Assembly: GCF_015706575.1 (NCBI RefSeq)
Contig: NW_024037057.1
Location: 124,001-188,000, forward strand
Origin: Patiria miniata
Lineage: Eukaryota > Echinodermata > Asteroidea > Valvatida > Asterinidae
Reading direction: 5' to 3'
Length of the DNA stretch: 64,000 bases
Both the position numbers and the translations under genes were made by a program. The first letter of the stretch is position 1. Each line of letters begins with the position of its first letter. Below are positions 1-12,354 of the stretch, piece after piece. The notes under the pieces were generated by a model, which saw nothing but the letters and a program-made list of their open reading frames with translations, had not been told where the DNA came from and searched no databases.

Positions 1-181
1 TGCTGACCCTTGGCCTACCACTCAAAATTTGACAAATGGACCATCTCACCTCTCTCTCCCTGGGCTCAAACCATCCAAACATCCATACCACCATTTTTCC
101 ATTGTGCGTTTGTGTGTGTGTGTGTGGCCTGGTGAACCCGTTGTGGCCGACTGGTAATTTACTGGAGGCAATACGAAACCC
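1..181. other. no gene seen; short (TG)n tract
   Basis: I see no coding signal here. A short TG/GT dinucleotide tract lies around 110-126. The stretch ends where a TTAA-bounded dispersed repeat begins. Confidence 0.5.
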
Positions 182-585
182 TTAACCCTAAAGGGGACGG
201 GTTATTTTGACCATCTCTCAGCCGGGGGGAGGGGGGATTCCCCCCCCCCCCCCTAGGATCTCAGCCATCGAGTTACGAAAAATTTTGAAACTCGGCACAT
301 GCATAGAACAACTCTTCCTAAACATACTCAATACATTTCATGACTATAGATCAAAGGGTTTGGGAATGATGGCTAATTAATTATTCATATGTACGAATGG
401 CAATTTTGCTCTGTGTACACGACGTATATGCGAAAATTCAGTTTTCACGGCGCGTAGCGCCGGAAAATTTTTCGCTACGCGGCAACCCGTGGTTAGATTT
501 TTTTTGTTTTTGGTATCAAAAGATGCGCAAAGCTCGAGGCTAAAAAGTCATAAAAGCTCGGGTCGCGAAAAAAAATTAGGGTTAA
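182..585 (+). mobile_element. TTAA-flanked dispersed repeat, copy A
   Basis: This is one of four copies of a dispersed repeat in the window (others near 40321, 48276 and 50197). It begins and ends at TTAA. The left end reads TTAACCCTAAAGGGG and the right end is the inverted AGGGTTAA. Inside are a G-run/C-run hairpin, the shared string CATTCGTACATATGAATAAT (minus sense) and a GGCGCGTAGCGCC palindrome. It lacks the distal G-rich segment seen in the 50.2 kb copy, so its right end is internally deleted. TTAA target sites suggest a piggyBac-type non-autonomous element; no transposase is present, so the superfamily is inference. Confidence 0.7.
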
Positions 586-3500
586 GACATGTGATCAACT
601 AAATATTGTTTCTCCACTAATCCTTGAATAAACCCAAAATCTAGTATATTAATAATATATCCATTACCCAATAATTTGGATCGTGCTGATCTGAATTCGC
701 ACCACGCGTCCTTATATGTTACAGCCTACTGTGGATAATTATTAACACAAACTGTGCTTTATCTAATTTGCCGTTCACTAAAGTGCAGTTCACGCCAGAA
801 CCAGAACGCCTAAACAATCGTAAATCCGTAACGTGGAAAAACCGACTATACTGATAAGTCATCGAAGGCGCTCAACCGCATGATATGTAATTATAGCCAG
901 GAGTTGATCGGGTTTTGTTTTATGAAAATTCTTGTAAGTTACTCCCACTGGCTACTGCACAATTACGATATGAGCGGCTACCGACTATTGTATAACAACC
1001 AATACCCCTTAGGCCTGAACGGCAACGTACTACTTGTTTTTAACCAACCTGGTTCAGCAATGCCTATCAATTCAAATGTTAATCACAATTCAGTAGCAAA
1101 AAAATGTATAATCCCTTCAATAGTCAAATGCCCTACTACACTACGAATTTTCTCTAGCCAACCTGGTACACATAAATGATCGACTACAACTTCAGTAATG
1201 TAATCAACCTGGTTTGCGTTTGCAACGTAAATATGTGACTCCATAAATCATAATTGTAGTGAACGACCGTGTTTGTAACCCGCACATATGACTTGTACTT
1301 CCCTTAAGTGTACTGCAGGTACCAATTCACAAGTATGGTTAATCTCATGCGTTGACGTTAAACGTAAATTTTACTTCAACAGGGGACAACCCCTAACCCC
1401 TAGGTCATGATCGGTTACGTGTTTCGAGAGCCACAATATGCCTTGACAATCTGGTGAATATTCTGTGACTGTATGCTCTTAATGAGCGTGTGCGGTAATA
1501 GTCTTAAGTATTTAGTTCCATACCGCCCCTATATACCTCGTAAGCTACTACATGTACATGTATCTCAGTCAACGAACTTTGGCCGGGCGGCTCACCGCCA
1601 TTCTTGGGCTTCATACAATATTGGATGCGAACACCATTCCTGCAATTACAATATTTGTAAGACTTAACATAATAGTCGGTTCAACGTCCTGTGATGTGTA
1701 AGTGTGCGTGTGTGTGATCTTGCTTTAGCACACGTTAGCCTTGAAACAAAAATAAGTTACCCCCTTGGACAACCCGTTGTCCCTACATTCAACAACCCTT
1801 TGATACTCCGTATAGAGTGTTACAAACCGCTGGAATACGGAATAACAATTGCCTGTATTGGTTTGTTGTTAATCTTCCCCTTCACTGTGCCCCCAAATTG
1901 CCGGTGCTGAAGGGTACCGGACGTGTTTGGGCTAAAACAGTTTATATATAGTCTGTCGCAGGGGGTGCACAAGTCCGTAAGCCCCTATAAGAGTTCGACT
2001 TGCGGAGGGTTTGTTGCGCGGCTTGCAACCCATCAACCGTGATGACAAATGTCCGACTCCTTCGTAGACATGTAAGGTTAAGCCCCGGGGCTTTTTAGCA
2101 GGGGCTGTCCGTCAATCGCCCGCGACATTCGAAAACCACCGTGTATGTGGCCATTGGGCAACGACACAAAACTGTCTGCACAAAATTTATACGACAACCT
2201 GACGGCAACGCTTTGCCTCGACTCCCCACAGGCTGGTCTGCAAGTTCTGTGTTAAGTGCTGGTGAAACGTCCACTACTCCTTTCAAAGCAAGGAATCTGC
2301 AGACTGCACTAGTGGTTCCCATTGCAAGTCACCGATCCTGTGGCCGGCCCCGCCGACCTTAACTCATCAGGATGAGGCTGCCGCCGCTTGCCATATCCTC
2401 GGGGTGCACCCTGTATGTGGATCAAAAACAGGGCTTTTGTGAGGGACCTAGTAACCATTACGGCAATTCACATCTTGTCACAGATTAACAATTTTGCACT
2501 TTAATAACCTAATGTAGGCTCATGCCTGATTTTGTAGGAGCACACAAACCTTGTTAAGGCCCTGAGCTGAGTAAACGGCATCGCTCCTCAACATTGCCCA
2601 ACTGTGTATGTCCTCATATTAGGCTATAAGTCCCATAGCAACTAAGCTGCTGACATGTGGACAGATTCAAACTAAATCGTAACCTGTGGGTTGGCACCCT
2701 GCAACACTCCTGCAAGACAAGGACCCCAATTGCCGCTTTTACTGCCCCGCTGGGCGGTACTAAGCACTAACCGGCCGGAAGGACCGGGGTGAGGTACAAT
2801 GATATGGACACTCCAGCGCCCAAAGCTCCTATCAGTAACTGATCAAAACACGGCCCGATGTTTGTCTTCTGGTTAGGAAATCACTGACAATGTCATAGAG
2901 ACGACATGTACCCAGTGAATGTACAAAATTCTCCATATACGACAACAACTCTCACTGCTATCTACTGGTCAATGGACATTACTAACAAAATATGAAACTC
3001 ACTGATAACCCATCGTTGACTATGACCCACAATATGGCCGGTTGCAGTGCCCTACTCACTTTAAAACTCTGTTCAAATAAAATTTGCTTAGGCAGCACCT
3101 TGACTGACACGTGAGTGGCGCCAAACTGTGCACACGCTAATGACAATTGCTCGTATGTAGGGCCTTTGTATTGATTCATTTATTTATTTGTCTATGTATG
3201 TACTTATGTTAACCTTCGAATGTACTAGTTAATCTTCCGCGGCCGTGGATTTCACCCACTCAAAGGGAAGGGGCCGGGGGCTCCCGCGGGCCTGCTTCCA
3301 TCTGAAACTACTAGCCAGGAACTGGGAAAAGTAAAACGTATCCGTGTTTGGTGGCGCCCCTCCCGCCTCCCTATAGCCTACACCAATTGGCACCATGGCC
3401 TTTACAAATATGGGAGCAATAAAATTGGCAACAATAGTTTTATCAAATAATTCTTCTGCTATCTCTTGAGGCAATCCTCAAAGAACTGCACGCGAAAGCT

Positions 3501-5638
3501 TTCGGCATCTCTATTGGGGACATATGTTAGTTTTTCTTTTAATTACTAATTAATTAATTTATTTCTTTTTAAATGGCCCCTCTGGAGCTCTCTAACCACA
3601 CACATAATGTCCTGCTTTCCCTGACAAAACCATGTTGATGTTGTTGAGGCGTCATCAATGGGCAGACATTGTGCAATTTACGTGTTTTATTTCTGCATAC
3701 ATCCCTATCAGACTAGGCCCCCAACCGTTTGCTCGTAGAAAAGATCAATGGTACCTAGCGAGAAACGGTTGCTCTCCGTGGCTTAATTGCTGCCCCAAGC
3801 TACAACACCCAAGCCCGCCTGCAGCACCTATCCGACAACCAAATCCAATTTGTTGCTGGCAGTTTTTTTTTTTTTTTTTGTCCATCTAACTCCCCCTCAT
3901 TCTCAAACTTGCCATGCTCTACAAATTTTCACTTCTCATCGTCGTTGATAAAGTGTAACTTTTGGTTATGTTATGTCAAGGATGTCTCATACATTGGTAT
4001 GCTGCATTCACGTTGTGTTGAAGCCTACGCCTTTTCTCTATAAGGATTACCCGTAGTTAGTCTGCCCTACATTTACAACTTACGAGCGCTCACATGGCCT
4101 CATAAAATCCCCACAATCTTCTTCATATTAACGCCTGTTCTACGTTATGCTGATTGTGGTAAGATTTGCAATCCTTGATTCTTACCTGGAATTTCGACAA
4201 GACACTAACGGGGAAACCAGCAAGTACTAATCAAAGCTGCATGCAAAACGCTCTCCAGTTCCACTAAAAGGAGGGTAGGTCTGAACATGTTGCTTTAGAG
4301 TGTGCGCTAATTCTAGGACAATCAGAAACTCATGAACATGCCGAGTCAACTCGGCCCAACACCCATTGTTATCTGAGCTTCAGGTATTACACAGTGGTAA
4401 AGGAATCTGCTCACCCGGTATGCATGAGAAGACACTCCACGGACTTGTCGCTCGCCGCGGGTTGTCAAAGTAACGCCGTGGTCCGGTCACGCCCGATTCT
4501 GGTGGAACAATGAGCACGCCGTTTGTCTCGGGTTCCCGTGCTCGGGGGGGGGGGGGGGGGGGGGGGAGCACACTGCACTGCTCAAGGAAGATTCGATGTC
4601 GTGATGTCCGAGTCCAGTCCTTGACCCACTCCGGAGCTTGGCCGGTCCGTCCGGACGACAACTCTCTGTCGGCGTTGCTAGCCCATGCTCGCTCGTCTAG
4701 CCACTACGCAATATCGTTCCAGACTGGATCATCATCATGTCAAGCTTTCGGAATCGTCGCCTCGGCCAACCGTTTCGATACGTCTGGGACTCCACCTCCT
4801 CCCAGTCGGGCGGTCGCCTAGGCGATTAAACGGGGCGATCTAGCTGCGTTTTTATCGAACTACTTCAAGTCGGGCAAATTCTCATTCCATGTTATTGCTG
4901 TTGTCATTCCGATAACAGTTAAAGAGTAGCAATTAAATGAGTTGATTTTCTGAACACTAAATTCCTGAAAGACGAGAGCCCCGACAATCATTGACTGTAT
5001 CAAGCGTAAACCAAAAGGAAACTGAGCGGTCTTTGTGCCAGTGCTCTGGCATTGCGCGCGCTCTGGCAACTTGAGCCTTGAACTCATCATGACCGCCTGA
5101 CAACCGATATGCAGACCAGACATCCACTAGCTGCCTCCCAGCGCGCGCTCAAGTTACTTCGCCCCTCTCGACACTCAATGTGTGACTGCGATGTGACCTT
5201 TCACAAAGGGGCCTGCGCTCGATTGAGAGCGCAAGCCGTGTTATTGTCAGGTATATCATAGCGGATGTAATATGGAATATAAATTTAATATAAAGTGAAA
5301 AGATGATCAGTAAATAATTATGTTTTTTTTTTTCAACGAATAGCAAAAGAAGATTGATAATATTATTCAAGTATGCAAACATCCTAATCATTTGGTGTAA
5401 GGCGTACATGACTGATTTGGCTGTAATTTCATGTTTTTCATTTGCAACGAATTTGAATGTTGGTGGGTATTAAGCTCACCCTTCTGACCAGGAAGAAAAA
5501 CTTGTTAAGTGAAAAATTGAAGCTATAGAAATAAATTTGCTTTCTTAAGTTAAGACAAAATCAATATTTCAAAGAGATTTAAGATTGGTTATTTATGTTT
5601 GACCTAAATCTTATTTTTTTTCAAAAATTAACCGAGTA
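586..5638. other. unassigned region without a recognisable gene
   Basis: Only short open frames occur here, often overlapping on both strands, with no domain I recognise. A 23-base G-run lies at 4544-4566. A minus-strand open frame at 3229-3474 (81 codons) has ordinary amino-acid composition but no known motif and no convincing splice sites. The region may be decayed repeats or regulatory DNA; nothing in the sequence decides. Confidence 0.4.
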
Positions 5639-5765
5639 ATGCTCAGTGTCGTAGTCGAGTCACCAACGTCGAGTCTGAGTCCGAGTCTCGAGTCACAAGC
5701 ATCGAGTCTGAGTCCGAGTCTCGAGTCACAAGCCTCGAGTCCGAGTCCGAGTCACGAGTCACTTG
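5639..5765 (+). repeat. GAGTCN/CGAGTCC minisatellite, block 1
   Basis: The stretch is a degenerate tandem array of six-base units such as GAGTCC, GAGTCT and GAGTCA, within a higher-order unit of about 33 bp. It creates a spurious Ser-rich open frame. A second block in the same orientation lies about 330 bp downstream. Confidence 0.8.
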
Positions 5766-6089
5766 TTGTTTACCAAACTAATAATCAACAAATATTTGTT
5801 CAATCATCCATTCTGTCTTTTTAAGTAAATCCCAGTGTATATAGTTTACCTGGAGTGTGTACATGTTCAGACCCAAAATGTGTTTTACGTTTAATTCCCA
5901 TCCCTTAAAACCATCCTCAGTAATACCGGACACTAGGTACGGGCGCTAGGCGTGCGAGTGCGGACCCGGCAGTGGATACGATTTTCCGCGGCGCCGTGTT
6001 TTGTCTATGGAGTAAAAAAAGAAAGCTATGTTCGTCGCACAAAATTATACTTAACGTGATGTTTTTGTTTTCTTTTGATAAAAATACAT

Positions 6090-6236
6090 GCCTCGAGTCA
6101 CGAGTCACCAAGCTCGAGTCCAAGTCATCATGGTCGAGTACAAGTCCGAGTCCGAGTAACTTCCCAATGTGACTCGGGTCGAGTCCGAGTCACGAAAAAT
6201 GTAACTCGAGTTCAAGTCCTGGACTCGAGTCCTACA
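6090..6236 (+). repeat. GAGTCN/CGAGTCC minisatellite, block 2
   Basis: These are the same six-base motifs as at 5639-5765 (CGAGTC, GAGTCC, CAAGTC), interrupted and more diverged. The two blocks flank unique AT-rich DNA. A loosely similar AACTCGGTC-type array lies at 43040-43180. Confidence 0.75.
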
Positions 6237-6690
6237 ACACTGGTAATGCTACATTCATCAAAGCTTGCTTTCTTTTACCAAAATAACAAAAGCGATAATG
6301 AATCCAGTAACTACGGTAATAGATTATGAAGAACGGTGGTTTGGAGGGAGCGAAATGGGTCATTTTACAATGGGTTATTTTTGTCGGTGAAATTCGGTAA
6401 CAGATGACAGATTTATATTGATCAGATTACAAAGAAAACGTCATGCCTCGTTTTAACAGAGGGTCAGTGTAATATATTGTTTCTCATTACAGCACATTTT
6501 AATTTTGCGAGAGAGATTTGGCTTAAGCATTGTTCTGAGTAATGCTCTTGCATATGCCATTTTATGTAAAGATATGTAATACCCCTTGGGCATGTTTTCT
6601 TAATTCTTGATCAATAAGCTACTCCGTGAAGTAACTGTTATAAATTGCTTGTGTTTCGAGACTGGTCTTTCCAGAACTCATTCTGCCGCC

Positions 6691-7723
6691 ATGGATGGAG
6701 CACTTTCTGTTAAGAGCTCCTCTAAACGAGGACTAGTTTTTTGTTTAGCATTCGTTTGTATCGGTTTTATAATGGACGTGTCTGGAGAAACCATTTGCAC
6801 CCAGCCACTGTTACAAGCGTTCGTTGCTGCTAAAAATCGAGCACTGACAAATGCCACCATCTGGTCGGGTTCAATTGGTAGTCGTGTCACTTGTGTCAGC
6901 AAGTGTCATTCGTTACGTGCGTGTAAATCAGTTAACTACTATCAACTCAATCGAGTATACCATCTCAACAATGTCACACGAGTCGATGCCCCAAATAACT
7001 TCGTTGCCGACTAGGCCAGCGTGTACTTCGATGGTAATGGCGACACATCTGGGTTCTCCGTAGCGGCTTACAGCGATTGCCATAGTTTATTGGAGGCAGG
7101 TTACAGTGTGACCGGTATCTATACGATATTCCCTAGGGGGGATTTGCAGATGGTCTGAGTGTGTACTGCGACATGGAGACCGACCTTGGAGGCTGGCTTG
7201 TCATTCAGAGGCGTCAGGATGGCAGTGTCGACTTCTACCGCGGCTGGGCTGACTACCGCGTGGGCTTTGGGGACTTGGCTGGTGAGGTTTGGCTCGGCAA
7301 CGACAACTTGCGCACCTTGAGTAATTCTTCTGGATCTTGGGATCTTCGAATCGATTTGGAGGACTGGGACGGCAACACAACCTGGGCCGAGTACGGATAT
7401 TTCCGGCTCATCTCTGGACAAGATTACCGTCTGAGTTTTGATTCGTACAATGCTAATAGCACGGCCAGAGACTCATTGGCTAACCATAATCACAAGCCGT
7501 TTTCAACAAAGGACAAGGACAATGACTCTGGTAATAAAACGCAGAGGATGATAAAGGAGCTTGTTGGTACATGTGGTGTTCTGATTCAAACCTGAACGGT
7601 ATGTATTTTTATGCGCCTTTACATATCAATTTTCAAGGCATCATTTGGAGTTCTTGGAAAGGATATTCCTACTCGCTGAAAAGATGTGGCATGAAAATTC
7701 GACGTTATTTGAACTATTTATAG
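6691..7723 (+). pseudogene. fibrinogen-related protein (FREP) pseudogene, intronless
   Basis: This is a broken copy of the intact FREP at 9926-10957. It opens with an ideal initiation context (GCCGCCATGG at 6691) and a signal-peptide-like N-terminus, then a Cys-containing N-terminal region and a fibrinogen C-terminal domain (YCDMETD, GGWLVIQRRQDGS, FYRGWADY). Visible lesions are an in-frame TAG at 7012-7014 where the intact copy has TAC (Tyr), a frameshift near 7134-7145 (two extra bases in a G-run), and heavy decay after about 7510 that destroys the CxxDVHGAWW / SNLNG calcium-loop region. The end is placed by similarity to the intact LKKCDMKTR terminus. It cannot make a full protein, although a 108-codon N-terminal fragment remains open. 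Confidence 0.85.
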
Positions 7724-8994
7724 GCTGCTTAAACATTATTGTGTTTAATTGCGGTCATGTTTAAGAAATTACCTGTCATTTATTGCTGTTTTAACTGAAA
7801 GATACTATTACATTTGTTTTTGTATTGAAGGCGTTTACTTGCCTCTAAAGATGCTCACACTTTGGGTAGTTTTTGAGAGAAAAAATAGATTTGCCATGCG
7901 ATTCCTGGTCCATGCATTACCGGAGAAACCAGTGTCAACTGAATTATTGTCGGACCGCAAATCCAATGATTCGCATACGAAAGTGAAGAAAAAAACATGT
8001 TTTGCTAGAAAGCAAATTCGTTTGAGCAGGGGATGGCTCGAAAATAGCACAAACATATCAAATCTTCAGCATGTTTGATAATAAACTAAACAGGAAAGAT
8101 GTAATGATAGTTACTCTTTTTCTGTTCGCCTGCAGTGAATTCACTTTCAAAGACTTTATAGGGATAATGCTCTGACTATAATTAAATTGGTATCTTTTCA
8201 GAAAGGGGTTAACGTGTCTGCTGCCACCTAGTGTCGAAAAGTTACTATTTTCCTCATGGTAAATTTCGAGTACGATTGATACTTTCTTAAAACTATTCCA
8301 AGGCAAACTTCGCTTCGAGTACAAATTCACTCCAACTGAGTAAATTCATTCGAATTTTGACAGTGGTAGTTCTTTTAAGTATAGTTTATTCTCAAATTCT
8401 AGTTTTAATATCTGGTCACAAGTTTAACTATTTGAAATTGGATATTATTACCTCTGATTTAGATGTCCTTACCCTTAAAACGCGTGTCAATACGCACAGG
8501 CTACTCAATAATTTCCGAAGAATAAAACTTAAACGATTTAGAATAAAAATCCCTTTAAATTCAGGTTGAAATACTCTGACAAAACTAACCAACTAAAACT
8601 CCATCTATTCGATTGAATTAATTTCAATCTTTAACGCGTCGAATGGAGTGACTTTTTTTTCTCTTTGAAAATATAAGAGTACTCTCGAAATGTAAAATAG
8701 CGAAAAACCACACAGTTCCCTGAATGTTACAATTTTGGTAGTAGATCTTGTATCACTATAGTGCTTGCATCGGATGTCATTAATTTGTAAATGAGCGCTA
8801 GATGTCTTACTTTGCCTACCTGATTTTAGAATTTTCAGAAGATGACAGCAAAACGCGTTTTATGTCAGCTCATTGGCGAGATGTTTTAATAAAATATATA
8901 ACCATATTTCTGAAGAGCGCTGCGCCTCTTGTTGAATAAAAATGAAGGATACATCAAACCCTGGGCCAAGACATGTAATAAATAAAAGGTAAAT
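7724..8994. other. intergenic spacer between the FREP copies
   Basis: This is AT-rich sequence with several short open frames on both strands and no recognisable domain. The last part leads into the duplicated upstream unit of the intact FREP. Confidence 0.5.
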
Positions 8995-9486
8995 GTAGGA
9001 ACATAAAATGTATTTAACTATGCATGGGTAACTGTAGAGGAGGAGTGCAGCATGGTAATCTTTTCTTTTGAGGTAATCATTTCTTAACCCGTTGCTATGG
9101 TTACTCGACCAAAGATCCAAGTTGATCGATACAATATGAGAACCATTTCCATAGAGGTACGAACACAATCGGGACAATACATCAATGCACTCACTCGTAT
9201 ACGCCACAACATTATGTCCGTTGGTTTGAATCAAGTTTATTGTTTCGAAACGTGCCCGGAGACGAGGAGCAATCGAGCCAGCCAGGAGCGTTGAAGACCT
9301 GTGGCTGTCAATATCACGACCAAGGTTCTAATAACAATTGATTTATGCCATGGAGATACCTTCACTTGGAAATATTATGCTATGTGTTTCGCTGAAATTC
9401 CAACTATCACTTTGCGTTGACGTCAAAATGGAGGAGGTTCGGGCTTTGAGTCGCTCAAGTAGACAGGTACTTGTCACCTGTCTTTG
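8995..9486 (+). repeat. tandem duplication of the FREP 5' region, copy 1
   Basis: This ~492 bp unit is nearly the same as the next ~500 bp (9487-9986). Both begin GTAGGAACATAAAATG or GTAGGAGCATAAAATG. Both contain the upstream sequence plus the first ~20 codons of the FREP signal peptide. By eye most positions match, with scattered substitutions. The junction falls inside the signal-peptide codons, so copy 1 ends in a truncated reading frame. Confidence 0.85.
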
Positions 9487-9490
9487 GTAG
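9428..9490 (+). pseudogene. truncated FREP start (20-residue frame) in copy 1
   Basis: The ATG at 9428 aligns with the ATG of the intact gene at 9926. The frame reads MEEVRALSRSSRQVLVTCLW and then stops at TAG (9488-9490), because the duplication junction follows the Trp codon. It is an orphan first-exon fragment. If transcription starts in copy 1, it would act as an upstream open frame in the leader of the intact gene. Confidence 0.7.
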
Positions 9491-9986
9491 GAGCATAAAA
9501 TGCATGTAACTGTGCATGAGTAACTGGAGAGGACGAGTGCGGCAGAATAGCGTTTCCTTTGAGGTAATCATTTGTTAACCCGTTGTTATGGTTACTTGAT
9601 CAAAGATGTAAGTTGGTCGATACGACAAGAGAACCATCGCTACAGCTAGAGTACGAACAGAATCGGGACAATACATCATTGTACGTATTCGTATACGTCT
9701 CAACGTGATCAATATGTCCTGTGGTTTGATTCAGGTTTATTTGTTTCGGAACGTGCTCGGAGACGAGGAGTAATCGAGCGAGCCAGGAGCGTTGAAGACT
9801 GGTGGCTGTCAATATCACGACCAAGGTTCTAATAACAATTGATTGATGCCATGGAGATACCTTCACTTGGAAATATGCTACGTGTTTCGCTGGAATTCCA
9901 ACTATCACTTTGCGTTGACGGCAAAATGGAGGAGGTTCGGGTTTTGAGTCGCTCACGTAGACAGGTACTTGTCACCTGTCTTTGGT
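9487..9986 (+). repeat. tandem duplication of the FREP 5' region, copy 2 (functional)
   Basis: This is the second copy of the ~0.5 kb unit. It carries the immediate upstream region and start codon of the intact FREP, then continues without a break into the gene. Any core promoter present in the unit is therefore duplicated. Confidence 0.8.
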
Positions 9987-10957
9987 TTTATACTTTCTTT
10001 TTAAGCTTGCCCACGTCTCAAGGTACCTCTTGTGGTCATGCACTCTCACAGGAATTCAATGCTGCTGAAAATCGAGCACTAAGAAATGCCACAATTTGGT
10101 CGAATAGAGTTGGTACTCTTGTCGGCTGTGTGAGCCGGTGCCACTCTTGGCAAGCTTGCAAATCAGTCAATTACTTCAAGAACAATCGCAGGTGTGATAT
10201 GAACAATGTTACGGGAGTCGATGTGCCAAACAATTTGGTTGCAGACTACGGGAGCGTGTACTTCGATGGTCATGGAGGCACACCTGAGGTCTCCGTAGCG
10301 GCTTACAGCGATTGCCAGAGTTTACTGAAGGCAGGTTACAGCGTGAGCGGTATCTATACGATATTCCCTGCGGGATTCGCAGATGGTCTAAGGGTGTACT
10401 GCAACATGGAGACAGACGGTGGAGGCTGGCTTGTCATTCAGAGGCGTCAGGATGGCAGTGTCGACTTCTACCGCGGCTGGGCTGACTACCGCGTGGGCTT
10501 TGGGGACTTGGCTGGTGAGTTTTGGCTCGGCAACGACAACTTGCGCACCTTGAGTAATTCTACTGGATCTTGGGACCTTCGAATCGATTTGGAGGACTGG
10601 GATGGCAACACGGCCTGGGCTGAGTACGGAGATTTCCGGATCTTAGGAGATGATTACAGTCTGAGTTTTGATTCGTACAATGCGGACAGTACGGCCGGAG
10701 ACTCACTGACATTCCACAGTCATTGGCCATTTTCAACGAGGGACAACGACAATGACTTGGTATCGATCATTAACTGCGCAGAGGACGTGCATGGAGCTTG
10801 GTGGTATGTGGCGTGTTCTCAGTCAAACCTGAACGGTTTGTATTTTAACTCATCATGGGAACAGAATGGAGATAGGCGAGGCATAACATGGGTTTTATGG
10901 AGGGGTGAACTTTATTCCTTGAAAAAGTGCGATATGAAGACTCGATTAGCAATATGA
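9926..10957 (+). CDS. secreted fibrinogen-related lectin (FREP), intronless
   Basis: The protein has 343 residues. I chose the ATG at 9926 because it places a good signal peptide at the N-terminus (basic RSRR, then a hydrophobic VLVTCLWFYTFFLSL core, then a small-residue cleavage zone). An in-frame ATG 29 codons upstream (9839) would bury that signal. Residues ~35-115 form a Cys-containing region (CVSRCHSWQACKSVNY, then CDMNN) resembling a PAN/apple-type module. Residues ~120-343 form a fibrinogen C-terminal domain: YCNMETDGGGW, FYRGWADY, WLGNDNL, a DNDND calcium site, INCAEDVHGAWWY, SNLNG and a terminal YSLKKCDMKTR. Members of this family bind carbohydrate or acetyl groups on microbes and act in innate recognition; that role is inferred. 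The whole protein is one exon, unusual for this fold in an intron-rich genome. A broken paralogue lies 2.2 kb upstream. Confidence 0.88.
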   Translation: MEEVRVLSRSRRQVLVTCLWFYTFFLSLPTSQGTSCGHALSQEFNAAENRALRNATIWSNRVGTLVGCVSRCHSWQACKSVNYFKNNRRCDMNNVTGVDVPNNLVADYGSVYFDGHGGTPEVSVAAYSDCQSLLKAGYSVSGIYTIFPAGFADGLRVYCNMETDGGGWLVIQRRQDGSVDFYRGWADYRVGFGDLAGEFWLGNDNLRTLSNSTGSWDLRIDLEDWDGNTAWAEYGDFRILGDDYSLSFDSYNADSTAGDSLTFHSHWPFSTRDNDNDLVSIINCAEDVHGAWWYVACSQSNLNGLYFNSSWEQNGDRRGITWVLWRGELYSLKKCDMKTRLAI

Positions 10958-12030
10958 GATTACTTAAACGCGTTATTTCACTTTGACCGTCAACCTAAAA
11001 CGACGTGATATATATCCACATTCATTAACAACACCAAATTAAAACAAAAACGCGTAAAGCGTGTCTCCGAATTCACTGTTGTTACCACTTTGAATTTTTT
11101 TAGGGCATTAAACTTTAGTCAAGATGTGACATGAATGCAAATGCGAACAACCAGCAATTGAACATATTTTGTATGCTTATTATCACGATAAGCACTTAGC
11201 AAACAAGATTGTATCAGGTATTCAAACGTTTTTCCACTAATGCCAAAGTTCAGTTGCTTGAGCATGCATTACTCGAAAAACAGATTACTGCTATAGACAC
11301 ATTGGTGGAGATGTGACTGAAACTTAATGAATCTGACTATTTTTTTTTTATCGGACTTATTTGTTCAGTGTCAAAGCAAAAACACTCTGAATTCTCTCAA
11401 ATAGCGACCGGATTCAATAAGACAGTTATACCAAAATGCTGTGCAATATATATCGGTGGAATTCAACTACAAGCCGGGACATCGCTTAGGCAAAATCTCT
11501 TTACTCTGATGATTAGTTGAATGCGGTGTATAATGAATTCATTTTTTTTTTACGATTGATTAGTGAAATTACTAATCAACTATTGCTTTGAAATACTCAT
11601 GTAACAACAGACTTTCGACGTATGAAAAGCGGCTTATAAAAAGCGACAGAGAACAAATATAGTGGCCAAAAAGGAGACCACTCTGGTGGAGAACCGACGA
11701 GTTGGAACTCTGAAGGACGGAGGTTCGACACCAGCCGTAACTGAACTAGAATAAAGGTTATTATTCATTTGTCTGTTTTGAGGTAAGGGTGGACGAGTTC
11801 ATCCAAAATAAACCAACATTTTTAGCTAAAACAAACTAACTTCAACTTCGTTAAATAGCTTTGTGTAGTTGAGCAAAAGAATAATGTTCTCCGAGGAATT
11901 TTATGAGCTTTTCAGAATGTGGCTTTAGCCGTTTGTTTACTTAGACCGAGATATTTTTGAGCGCTCAGCGCAGGGTTTATTAGTAAGGGAATAAGTGTGT
12001 GTTCGGGAGGTATAATAACACTCTGTTTAA
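10958..12030. other. 3' flank of FREP; no gene seen
   Basis: The stretch holds AT-rich downstream sequence. A possible AATAAA polyadenylation signal lies near 11750. Part of it (about 11390-11500, with the string AAGACAGTTATACCAAAATG) is matched by diverged sequence at about 19430-19530, so part of this flank is a dispersed repeat or was copied there. Confidence 0.45.
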
Positions 12031-12354
12031 GACCGGTTGGAGTCTGGAAGTGTGATAATTACCCGAGGCGAAGCCGAGGGTTATTATCCCCCATCCAGAC
12101 TCCAACCGGTATTCGCCTCGGGTAATTATCACCCTTCCAGATTCCAACCGGTCTTAAACAGAGTGTTTAATACCGACCGAACATACATTCCCTTTCATAA
12201 ATACCTTTTTGGTCAAACAAAAATAGTTTCCGTCCAAACATCAAAACAAGTCCAAACTAGACATTGCTAACCATTTTGCTCAACAAATTTGCTTCATGTT
12301 GCATCAAACACCCCGCTGACTACAATATGGATTGTCCCTCTACCCAGCAGGCAC

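Noticed and set aside
4380..4821. Overlapping frames on both strands around the G-run at 4544-4566
   Set aside because: They encode poly-Gly/poly-Pro from a homopolymer and have no supporting motifs.
5639..6329. Ser/Pro-rich short open frames
   Set aside because: They lie within GAGTC minisatellites and have no initiation context, splice sites or domain.
9839..9925. Upstream in-frame ATG extending the FREP by 29 residues
   Set aside because: It would place 29 residues ahead of a clear signal peptide, and the corresponding stretch in the duplicated copy is interrupted relative to this frame. The ATG at 9926 is preferred.
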